Made by a program: the position numbers and the translations under genes. From positions 154,419,441 to 154,483,440 of the forward strand of contig NC_081553.1 of NCBI RefSeq assembly GCF_963082655.1: a stretch of 64,000 nt of DNA. The letters are read 5' to 3'. Below the pieces are notes generated by a model. The model did no database searches and was not told the origin of the DNA. It saw nothing but the letters and a program-made list of their open reading frames with translations. This DNA is from Stomoxys calcitrans. Taxonomy: Eukaryota > Arthropoda > Insecta > Diptera > Muscidae. This document shows, piece by piece, positions 55,290-64,000 of the stretch; the first letter of the stretch is position 1; every line of letters begins with the position of its first letter.

Positions 55290-56187
55290 CCGAGCGTTTT
55301 GAAACTGATTTTCATAAATTAATTTATTTTTTTTAAACTTCAAAATATTTTTTTTTATATTTTGGCAAAATCGCTCAGCTCCTATTTTCCTTTTCTATCT
55401 TTTTGTGTATTCCCATCCTTTCCAATTTTTCAATTTTCTTCTGTGTATCTCAATTTCAATGGAATTTGTATTTCGTTAAATGCAGTGGTGCTGTCGAATA
55501 CTACCAGTTATAGGGGTACACGGCCTTGTATCTTTATGAAGGTATCTTTTGTATTTTGTTGTTTGGTGAATTCAGGATTTTGGACCTCTGTCTAATACTG
55601 ACCTAGACTTTAAAATTCTTAAGATATTTTCTCTCTAATTTACGTATTGGAATTTGTGAATGTTTTCGATTACGTTTGCAACCAACATAAGCTTATCTTT
55701 TCTTTTAGATCTAACTTTCTCTTTTGGGGAATCTCTTTTTTTTAGAGCCTAGATATATTTTATATTTTGTTCTCCCTTTCTACTGGTGGTCGCCTAAAGG
55801 AATCAAATAATTTCATGATTATTTTGGGTTTTGGAAATTTCGATTTTTATTAGATTTTTTTTTCCATTATTGGTTTTTTATTTTTTTTTTTTTGCTTTAT
55901 TTTTGGTTATTTATTCTTTTTTATTTTAGATTTTTTTTCCGTCTTGGAATATTTTTTTTTCTCTTGATTTTTAAGAGTTACATTTTTTATTTTTTTGGGA
56001 TTTATTTTGACTTCCATACTTTTGTTTTTGTTTTTGAATAATAAAAAGCGAAATATTTTTCTGAATATTTTTAGCTTTTCAAATTCAAATATTTTTGGGT
56101 TTTTTTTTTACTTTTCGTGAAGTCGTCTGGTGAAGGATTTTACTTCGATTTTTCTTCTCTTGTTGTCTTGGTTTTTTTTTTTTCAAA
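55290..56187 (+). other. Gypsy leader between primer site and gag
   Basis: This is a 0.9-kb T-rich untranslated stretch with many T runs (for example 55850-56010 and 56167-56183). No ORF of note. The gag ATG at 56188 follows a TTTTTTTTTTTCAAA context. Confidence 0.6.
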
Positions 56188-57873
56188 ATGGTACTCCAAC
56201 GTAGTAATGAGGATTTGCCTACCGCGCTAGCTAGTGAGGAAAACGGTCCAAAATGTGGCGTGTGCAATGCTACTGTCCCAGATAAGTCCGTTTTGACCGA
56301 AACTGTTTGCAGGCATTTATTTCACAAGACTTGTGTTAGCAATCACATTAAAACCAATCCTAATTGCCCAGTGTGTGGTAAGAAAATTACGAAAGATCCT
56401 ACTCCGTCGGCGCCTAAGCCTGCTTCATCACCTGTAGCTACTAGATCTTCATCGAAAGCCAAGAATTTTGACTCAATGAGATCAACCGATTTAGTCCCAT
56501 CTACATCTAGTCAATCAGGAAATGCGACTAATGTTTCACAGGGAAAACCTTCTAATACCTCCTCTAGTACGACCCTTGGTATGTCTGAATTTTCTTTGAA
56601 TGACATTCAGAGTATGGTATCTAGGATTGTTTCTGAACAGCAATCCCAACTTTTGTCCGCTTTGTCCAGCCAAATCTCGACTTTGGTTGATAAGAGTGTT
56701 GAGACCAGTTTGTCTAGATTGGGTTCGAATGCCTTCCAAATGGGCCACATTCAGAGTAATCCACCTCAATTGAACAGAGTGGATATAAATTCTTCTCATG
56801 CCTTGAACACGTCTTCACCGGATGCTAACAGAGCACCACGAATGCATACATTACCTGATGTAGAGCAGCGCACACTTGAGCAGCTCCTTGGTTTGCCTTC
56901 ATCATCAAATAATCGGCCGAATGTTAGTGGTGGTCAGGATTCTTTTGATGCTAGGCTTGGTACTAATCGCCCGTACTTTGCAGGATCAGTCACCGTGCCT
57001 GATTTATGTATCCGACCCGATAAGGTTAGCCAAATTATGTTTAACTGGAAGATGAAATTTAATGGAAGCTCAAACTGTTTGCCGGTCGACAGTTTTATCT
57101 ATAGGGTTGAAGCGTTGACAAACCAAACCTTGGGTGGCAATTTTCATTTGTTGTGTGGCAATGCTAGTGCGTTATTTGACGGGAAAGCCAACGATTGGTT
57201 TTGGCGATTCCACAAGACGGTAGATATTGTTAAATGGCCAGATCTTTGTCGTGCACTGCGTGAACAGTATAAGGATTCGCGTACGGATGTAGATATTAGG
57301 GAGATGATCCGAGACCGGAAACAAAAGTCTCATGAATCTTTTGACTCCTTTTACGAATCGGTTATCGACCTCGTGGATCGATTGGAGCAGCCTTTGAGTG
57401 GTAAAACACTGGTTGAGATCTTGAGACGTAATCTTTTGCCAGAAATCCAGCACGAAATTTTAAATATGAAAATAGAATCTATCGGTCAACTTCGTGAGAT
57501 TTGCCGCCGCCGTGAATTTTTCATTCAGGACGTTTATAAAAGGCATGGTGTTTCTGGTAGTAAGGTGGGTCACCTCCAAAAGCGGTTATCCGAGATTGAT
57601 ATCGAACCTGAACAGACACCGGTATTAGAGTTGCTGCCACCTGATGAGGATATAGCAGAAATTAGCTTGATTTGCTGGAATTGCCGAGGGGCGGGACACC
57701 GTTACCAAGATTGTTTGGCAGAACGCACCATATTTTGTTATGGGTGTGGGGCACCACAGACAAACAAACCCAGCTGTAGGAAATGCAGCTCGAATCCAAA
57801 AAACTATTCAGCGATGGCACCAAAGGGTGCAGCCAAAACGAGTCGTGCTCGAACGAGCCCCGAAACAAAATAG
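56188..57873 (+). CDS. Gypsy Gag with N-terminal RING-H2 finger, 561 aa
   Basis: Residues 23-63 form a full RING-H2 pattern: C23-x2-C26-x14-C41-x1-H43-x2-H46-x2-C49-x10-C60-x2-C63 (CGVC, CRHLFHKTC, CPVC). A Ser/Thr/Gln-rich linker (70-170) follows. The retrotransposon gag core is at about 275-450 (WKMKFNGSSN, LLCGNASALFDGKANDWFWR, REMIRDRKQKSHESFDSFYE). Near 495 comes a CCHC knuckle (CWNCRGAGHRYQDC) and then a second Cys cluster (CYGCGAPQTNKPSCRKC). Gag forms particles and binds RNA. RING-H2 domains are usually ubiquitin E3 ligases, so this Gag may ubiquitinate itself or a host protein; that is inference. The ORF is intact. Its end overlaps pol by about 90 bases in the -1 frame. Confidence 0.9.
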   Translation: MVLQRSNEDLPTALASEENGPKCGVCNATVPDKSVLTETVCRHLFHKTCVSNHIKTNPNCPVCGKKITKDPTPSAPKPASSPVATRSSSKAKNFDSMRSTDLVPSTSSQSGNATNVSQGKPSNTSSSTTLGMSEFSLNDIQSMVSRIVSEQQSQLLSALSSQISTLVDKSVETSLSRLGSNAFQMGHIQSNPPQLNRVDINSSHALNTSSPDANRAPRMHTLPDVEQRTLEQLLGLPSSSNNRPNVSGGQDSFDARLGTNRPYFAGSVTVPDLCIRPDKVSQIMFNWKMKFNGSSNCLPVDSFIYRVEALTNQTLGGNFHLLCGNASALFDGKANDWFWRFHKTVDIVKWPDLCRALREQYKDSRTDVDIREMIRDRKQKSHESFDSFYESVIDLVDRLEQPLSGKTLVEILRRNLLPEIQHEILNMKIESIGQLREICRRREFFIQDVYKRHGVSGSKVGHLQKRLSEIDIEPEQTPVLELLPPDEDIAEISLICWNCRGAGHRYQDCLAERTIFCYGCGAPQTNKPSCRKCSSNPKNYSAMAPKGAAKTSRARTSPETK

Positions 57874-60800
57874 GGTGTGAGGATATTTTACCCAATTTTG
57901 ACAGTACTTTAACCGGATATGACAATAATTTACCCAGACTTGAAAATAAATCACCCAGCTTTAACGATGGAAATGATGGTGTTAACTACACAGGAAATGG
58001 AAATGAAAAGGGATTACTTTGTACAGATAACCCTGAGTTAGAACGACGATTAGGTCCTAATCCTTTGGTTCCTTTCCATGAGAGACTTAGGAATTATTAT
58101 GAAGTCAGAAAGAGGATTTTTGGTGAAGACTACAGGCCTAGTAGGTCGAGTATTAGAATGAAAACTTTTTGGAAAAAGATTAAATCTGTGAGGAAAATCT
58201 TCTCTGTTTCTGTCCTAGACAGACCTGGAGATGTAAGACCCTATGCTGAAGTTCAGTTGTTAGGCAGAAATATGATAGGTCTCCTCGATACTGGCGCTTC
58301 CGTATCCTGTTTAGGTTCTGATGCGGCTACACGAATGTTACATTCGGATATTCCATACAAACCTCTTCACCACAGTGAACACTGCCGATGGCAAAGCTCA
58401 AAAGGTTTTAGGGATTTTGGAGACTTCAATTGAATTTCGCGGTCGAAAAATGGACATAAGGCTTTTCATTGTACCTACTCTCTCGCAGAATCTGATTTTA
58501 GGGATCGATTTTTGGCGTTTATATGACCTTTTACCACCGTCTTTGTTACCGGCCATAGGTTCGCTTAATCTTTTCCCTGACGTTTGTGAGATTTTGGGTG
58601 ATATTGTGTTGACCTCCGAGCAGCGGTTCGAGATGCAAAAGGTGATGGGTCTTTTCCCTTCATTCGCGAAGGCGGGCCTGGGAAAGACTAATGTTTTATG
58701 CCATACCATCGATACTGGTGATGCAAAACCAGTTAAACAACGGCACTTCCCAGTCTCTCCGGCGATTGAGAAGTTGATTTGTGAAGAGTTGGACCGAATG
58801 CTTGCCATGGGGGTGATAGAAGAATCCTCTATTGCCTGGTCTTCTCCAGTGGTGCTACATAGAAAACCTGGCAAAAATAGATTGTGTCTCGACAGCAGGA
58901 AACTAAACTCTCTGACAATAGGTGACGCTTATCCGCTTCCACATATCGACGGCATTTTAAGCCGTCTGCCCAAGGCGGAATTTATCAGTAGTTTGGACCT
59001 CAAAGATGCCTTTTGGCAAATACCACTTGATGACTCATCGAAAGATAAGACAGCATTCACGGTACCTGGGAGGCCGCTGTATCATTTCAAAGTCATGCCC
59101 TTCGGTCTATGCAATGCGCCACAGACCATGTGCAGGCTCATGGACCGGGTGATACCTGCGGACCTCAGATCCGAAGTGTTTGTCTATCTGGATGATCTTC
59201 TTGTGGTATCGGCATCCTTTGAGCGACATATTGCTGTGTTAATGGAAGTGGCTAAGTGTCTACGAAACGCTGGTTTAACCATAAATGTCGAGAAAAGTAA
59301 ATTTTGCGTGACTGAAGTCCGATATTTAGGCCATGTTGTGGGAAACGGGGTTATCCGAACAGACCCAGATAAAGTTGCCGCCGTTACAGAATTTCCGACA
59401 CCGAGGTCTGTTAAACAGGTCAGACGTTTTCTTGGTATGTCGGGTTGGTACCGGAAATTTATTAGGAACTATGCTGCCCTTTCGACCCCTTTAACAGATT
59501 TGTTAAAGGCAAAAAGAAAATTTGCGTGGACCGATGATGCCCAGAAAGCTTTTGAGGATTTAAAGTCAATCTTGAGTTCAGCCCCTGTTTTGCATAGTCC
59601 TGATTTCTCGCAGCCTTTTTACATACACTGCGATGCTAGCAAAACAGGAATAGGAAGTGTATTGGTGCAGAAGAATGCGGAGTGTGATGAGTTTCCGATA
59701 GCTTTTATGTCTAAGAAACTCAACCAAGCCCAACGCAACTACAGTGTCACCGAACAAGAATGCTTGGCAGCAATGCTGAGTATAAAGAAATTCAGGGCTT
59801 ATGTCGAGGGGCATGAGTTCACTGTGATAACTGATCACGCATCATTAAAATGGCTCATGTCCCAAACAGACCTAAGCACAAGGCTGGCCAGATGGGCTTT
59901 GAAACTACAAGGCTATCGGTTTAAGATTGAGCATCGAAAGGGTACGCAAAATATAGTTCCTGATACGCTTTCCCGTGTCAACTCTGATGACTTGTCCGAG
60001 GTCTTGTGTTTGTCCGAGATAGGTAAGGACAGTGGGGTTTTTGTAGATTTGAATTCTACCCACTTTAACTCCGAAGACTACAAAGACTTGTTAAGAAGGG
60101 TTCAAGCTAATATCGATCATACACCTGACTTAAAAATAATCGATGGGTTTTTGTATAGAAGGACAGAGCACGCACGCGGAGAACAAACAACTGACGACTT
60201 GGCATGGAAACTTTGGATTCCATCGGGTTTAGTTCCTGAGGTCCTGCGAAAGCACCACGATGACCCCTTCTCATCTCATTGCGGAATTAATAAGGCACTG
60301 GAGAGAATCCGAAGATATTACTACTGGCCAAATTTGGTCGATGATGTCCGAAATTACATTAACAGTTGTGAGATCTGCAAATCCACTAAACACCCGAATT
60401 ACATTATGAGACCACCGATGGGTAAGGCAGGGGAGACTCATAGGTTCTTCCAGAGGCTGTATGTGGACTTTTTAGGACCGTATCCTAGGTCCAGAACCGG
60501 TAACGTAGGAATTTTTGTGGCGTTGGACCATTTTTCGAAATTTTGTTTTATCCATCCTGTTAAGAAGTTTACGGCCGATATAGTTGTCAAGTTCCTGGAG
60601 GAGTATCTTTTTCACACTTTTGGCGTCCCCGAGGTTGTTGTTTCCGACAACGGAACCCAATTTAAGGCGAATAATTTCAATAAACTTCTGCAACATTATG
60701 GCATTTCTCATGTTTATACTGCGGTTCACTCTCCCCAGGCAAATGCGTCTGAGAGAGTGAACAGATCAGTTATTTCTGCGATAAAGGCGTATGTAAATCC

Positions 60801-61281
60801 TAACCAGAAGGATTGGGATGAGAATCTGAGTCGAATTGCATGTGCACTTAGGTCTACAGTTCACTCCTCCGTTGGTACTTCCCCTTATTTCATGGCATTC
60901 GGTCAGCATATGGTGACCAATGGTGCTTCTTATAAATTATTAAGAAACTTGGGCATGTTAGATGATAGGGCTGTCAATTTCAATCGTTCGGACTCATTTG
61001 ATATTATTCGTGCTAAGGCTTCGGATTTCATGAGGAAGTAGTTTGAGCGCAATGAAAGGGCATATAACCTTCGGTCCAGACAGGTTTCCTACGAAGTTGG
61101 TCAAGAGGTTTTCCGGAGAAATTTTCGCCAAAGCAACTTTGAGCAGGGTTACAATGCCAAGTTGGCTCCAACTTTTGTTAAAGCCCGGATACGTAGGAAA
61201 CTGGGCAATTACTATTACGAACTTGAGGATCTACAAGGACGATCCCTTGGTAATTATCATGCGAAGGATATAAGGCAATGA
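57783..61281 (+). pseudogene. Gypsy Pol (PR-RT-RNase H-IN), one frameshift and one stop
   Basis: The first part (57783-58433) holds the protease with DTGAS near 58287. At about 58370 a single-base indel moves the frame to 58321-61041. That frame holds RT (KDAFWQIPL; catalytic YLDD at 59185-59196), RNase H (FYIHCDASKTGIGSVL near 59617) and integrase. The integrase has a zinc region (HCGINKALERIRRYYYW, CEICKSTKH) and D-D-E at about 60466, 60646 and 60751, the last pair about 35 apart. A TAG at 61039-61041 stops it. The frame is open again to TGA at 61279-61281 with a basic C-terminus (VKARIRRKLGNYYYELED). Pol is thus disabled by two recent lesions but otherwise well preserved. A -1 shift from gag is expected for expression. 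Confidence 0.9.
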
Positions 61282-61332
61282 ACATCCGAGCGTGATCAAC
61301 TTTCGAGTTTTTTTTCCTCCCCGAAACCTGAT

Positions 61333-61349
61333 TTTGGCGGGGGGGTAAA
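61333..61349 (+). promoter_or_regulatory. Gypsy polypurine tract
   Basis: TTTTGGCGGGGGGGTAAA directly before the 3' LTR start is the expected purine-rich primer for plus-strand DNA synthesis, although one C interrupts it. Confidence 0.7.
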
Positions 61350-64000
61350 TGTAGTGGCGCTTGTGGCTGTGTTGGTTTAAATCTTTCCTTTCTTTTTTGT
61401 TCCTTTTCCGGTTTGTGGCCAGACTGATTGTGTTATGGTGTTGGTGGCTTGGTTTGGCAAATAGCTCCCTAGATTATACCTGTGATTTCGCACATTACAT
61501 TTAAACGCTGTTATATCTATGCTATGCCATTGAGTATTTATGCCCTAGGCAATGATGTTATCTCCTTTTCTCCGCGACATATTGAGTTTGTTTTGCATTG
61601 GTATATGTCGGGCCATTTCTTTTTTGTTGTAAACTTTGCTAAGAGCTTGGGAAATTCTGATGCTTTGGCGAGAGTAGAAAAGGGCCTGGCCGAGAAGCCA
61701 TCTTCCTCATTTTTGGCAAGCTTTCCCAGAGTGAACAAGTGTACATAAAGCTACGATCGTTGTTTGTTGAGTCAATTTTTAATAAAACCGCTGTGAATTT
61801 TTTTTATTGAAACGTCATCCGTTTTTTTTTTTATGAAAACCGCTCAGTTTTCGGAACTTCTTTAATTATCCATTGTGAGTTTTTCTTATTTTTCGGGTGT
61901 CGGTAGGTCGGCATAAAGTGATTAACTTTCATTTATTTCGATTTTTCTTTTTTTTTTGTTTTAAAGTTGGAATTTTATTCTAACTTATGTTAAATTTTCC
62001 AATTAGGGTGTTTGGATAAATTTTTGAGCCAAACTACCATTGAAACATAATTTATTTCCGGTCATTTCAATTATTGATTTGCCGCATATGAAACCCGCAT
62101 TAACCATTTCCCGATTAAAAACCTACAAAGGTAAATTAAGTTTTGTTTTTTTTTGCTTTGCTCCAATTCTAATAAGAGGTCGTGTGTTTCCCTCAGGTTT
62201 CTAACTCTCTTTGGTCGATTTGGTTTCTCTTTTGAGGCGAACGAAGTCCCTGGCTTGACTTGGAGTACCATTGCATCCCATTTACACGGAACCCATCAGT
62301 CTGTTACTCAGCGTCGTGAAATTAACTCGTTCCTACTCCCCGCGTTGTGTCCGTGGTCAGGTGAGTGGAGAGGAAGTATTCGGGGACTGCGGCGAAGCCC
62401 TGACCGCCTTTGTGTGCTATATAACCCCAAACAAAAAAAAAATAGTGTGTTCCTGCTCATATTCGCAGCCTTAAAAGTGACCTATTTTATAGTGCGAATT
62501 AGGAAAAAAAAAAGATCGTTGCTTTGATAGCCTGAAAACTGTAAGAACCTGAAAAAGAAAGAAATTGATTTTTTTTCCAAGCAGAAGTCTGCTTTGCATG
62601 CATGAAAATCTCATGTTATTTGTTCGTATGTGTTGTTTGATTTTGAACCGCTTCCATTTATATTCATTTTTTTTTTTAAATCGGTTCTTTGGAGAAAAAG
62701 TAACATTTTTAACAACTTTATAGTGTCTCTAAAATTTATTTAGTTTCCAAAATTTTAAAGGGTAAAAATTACGCAGGTGGTCGAAGAAAAAAAGGATATA
62801 TTTAAAACTTTAGAAAAAGTGAAACACTAATAAAGAAAAAGGAAATCATATTAAAACATTACACCCAAAGATTACAACAACAAGTCACATAAAAGAGACA
62901 ATAAATAAAACAACCAACAAATCTAGTAAGTTATAAGAACATCCACCAGTGTTGGGAAGTGCAAATAGCCCTGCCCCGCATACCCCTGCTGAAGGGCCTT
63001 TCATCGTGGGATCTAAACGACAAGTAAGTGGTTTCTTTACTCTTTTGTTTTGTTGTTGTTGTTGCTTTATTTGAAAACACCACTTGCTGTCATTAATGCT
63101 GTGGCTGCATGGACTAGTTGTGCCAATCATTTGAGCAGACCGTTAGAATATTGAAGAGCAGTGGTGGTTTCAATGAAGATTCTCTTTTATTTTCAATAAA
63201 TTCAAAATATATTTCTTTGGTCACAAATTCAGCTGCAATAAATTTCAAATAGATCAAAATAATTAGAACATTTTATAAATCCTGGTAAAAGGACTCGAAA
63301 ATAACATTCACGTAGGCGTTCAAGGGTTTTTTTTTTCCTTTTGTGTATGCCTTGTTATTTTCTCCTTACAGCTTTAGAGGCATTGAAACATATAGCAAGC
63401 TCTTGGCTGCAGTTTAATATGCTCACTTGTTTTTGAATGGTGGTCCCTTACTCTCAGTACATAAATGCATAGCCGTACAAACGTGAATGTTGTTTTTGTT
63501 GTTTTCCCTATGGTAAACCAGTTGATGTGACCAAAAGAATCGTTTTACTTTTTCATTTGTTGTTGTAATTATTGCATTGGGTTTTATGTTTTGAAATTAT
63601 GACACAATTTTAAGCAGCAAATAAGACCAAACAGAGAATAACACTAATACATTTGCAATTTCACCTGTCCGTCCGGAAACAGGTCATTGAACTTCGATCA
63701 TTTTGCTTTGCGTTTTTTTTTTTTATTTGCTTTTGCTTTCTTATGCATATTGAACATATGCGCATTAACATTTTTGTTTAACATTTCAGTCGATCGTAAC
63801 AGACACCTACGAACAAACCTCTGTCACTGTTAATCATTTCGTTTTAAATTTTAGCAATATAGTTAACAACAGCAGTTAAGCAAGTTATTTTAATTTGTTT
63901 GTTTTTTTATCTTTTTTTTGGGTTTTTTATTATTATCTTTTGTATATATTTGTATACATTTTTTAAAAAAAATGTTTGTGAATTTAAAATGAATATGTTT
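61350..64000 (+). repeat. Gypsy 3' LTR, truncated by the window
   Basis: It begins TGTAGTGGCGCTTG and follows the 5' LTR base by base with few changes. Examples are 52245 GATCC versus 61466 GCTCC, and 54592 CCCC versus CACC. Larger divergence occurs near 63945-63965 (a TATA-repeat length change). About 480 bp should remain beyond the window. Confidence 0.88.

Larger units (their letters stand above)
52128..64000 (+). mobile_element. Osvaldo-like Ty3/gypsy LTR retrotransposon, 3' LTR cut by window edge
   Basis: The layout is 5' LTR 52128-55258, tRNA-Lys primer site 55272, gag 56188-57873, pol 57783-61281, polypurine tract before 61350, and 3' LTR from 61350 past the window end. The two LTRs match along 2.65 kb with roughly a dozen or two small differences by eye, so the insertion is young but older than the BEL element. 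Pol carries one frameshift and one stop. There is no env. The host DNA at the left is an LOA-type ORF1. Confidence 0.9.

Overview
The window is nuclear DNA of a higher dipteran, most likely a calyptrate (muscid-type) fly. Three things point there. The transposons carry fly-type primer sites (tRNA-Tyr and tRNA-Lys). A tRNA-derived SINE and palindrome-capped satellite elements resemble those I know from muscids. A nuclear mitochondrial insert has the insect gene order ND2 - tRNA-Trp - tRNA-Cys. Almost the whole window is transposable elements, often nested. I can support only one host gene, a cyclic-nucleotide-binding-domain protein whose last three exons lie on the minus strand at 117-747.

Layout. 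1-747: mariner-type MITE fragment and the host gene 3' end. 1.3-3.0 kb: decayed RTE-type retrotransposon. 4.3-13.1 kb: complete, apparently young BEL/Pao retrotransposon on the minus strand. It has two 535-bp LTRs, a 5-bp target duplication, an intact 1778-aa Gag-Pol and a second zinc-knuckle ORF. 13.4-19.7 kb: decayed LOA/I-type non-LTR pieces, tandem-array elements, two small MITEs and a SINE relic. 19.7-22.2 kb: a ~170-bp-period array split by a second copy of the mariner MITE. 22.2-23.0 kb: the mitochondrial insert. 23-26 kb: a GTACC-rich array split by an LOA-type insertion with a clear target duplication, then a SINE. 26.2-27.1 kb: dead Tc1/mariner (DD41D-like) element. 27.1-30.8 kb: RTE and CR1/Jockey-like fragments and another array. 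30.8-34.6 kb: the longest LOA-type copy. 35.2-41.4 kb: CR1-like element(s) split by a palindrome-capped array element and by an RTE copy. 41.4-52.1 kb: more LOA, I/R1-like and Jockey-type remains. 52.1 kb to the end: an Osvaldo-like Ty3/gypsy element with unusually long (~3.1 kb) LTRs, inserted into an LOA-type ORF1; its 3' LTR runs off the window.

The most notable systems are three. The gypsy Gag starts with a complete RING-H2 finger. The BEL/Pao element encodes a separate three-knuckle zinc protein after Pol, with sequence signs that it could be made from a spliced RNA. The host gene's coding sequence now ends in a stop codon supplied by a MITE terminal repeat.
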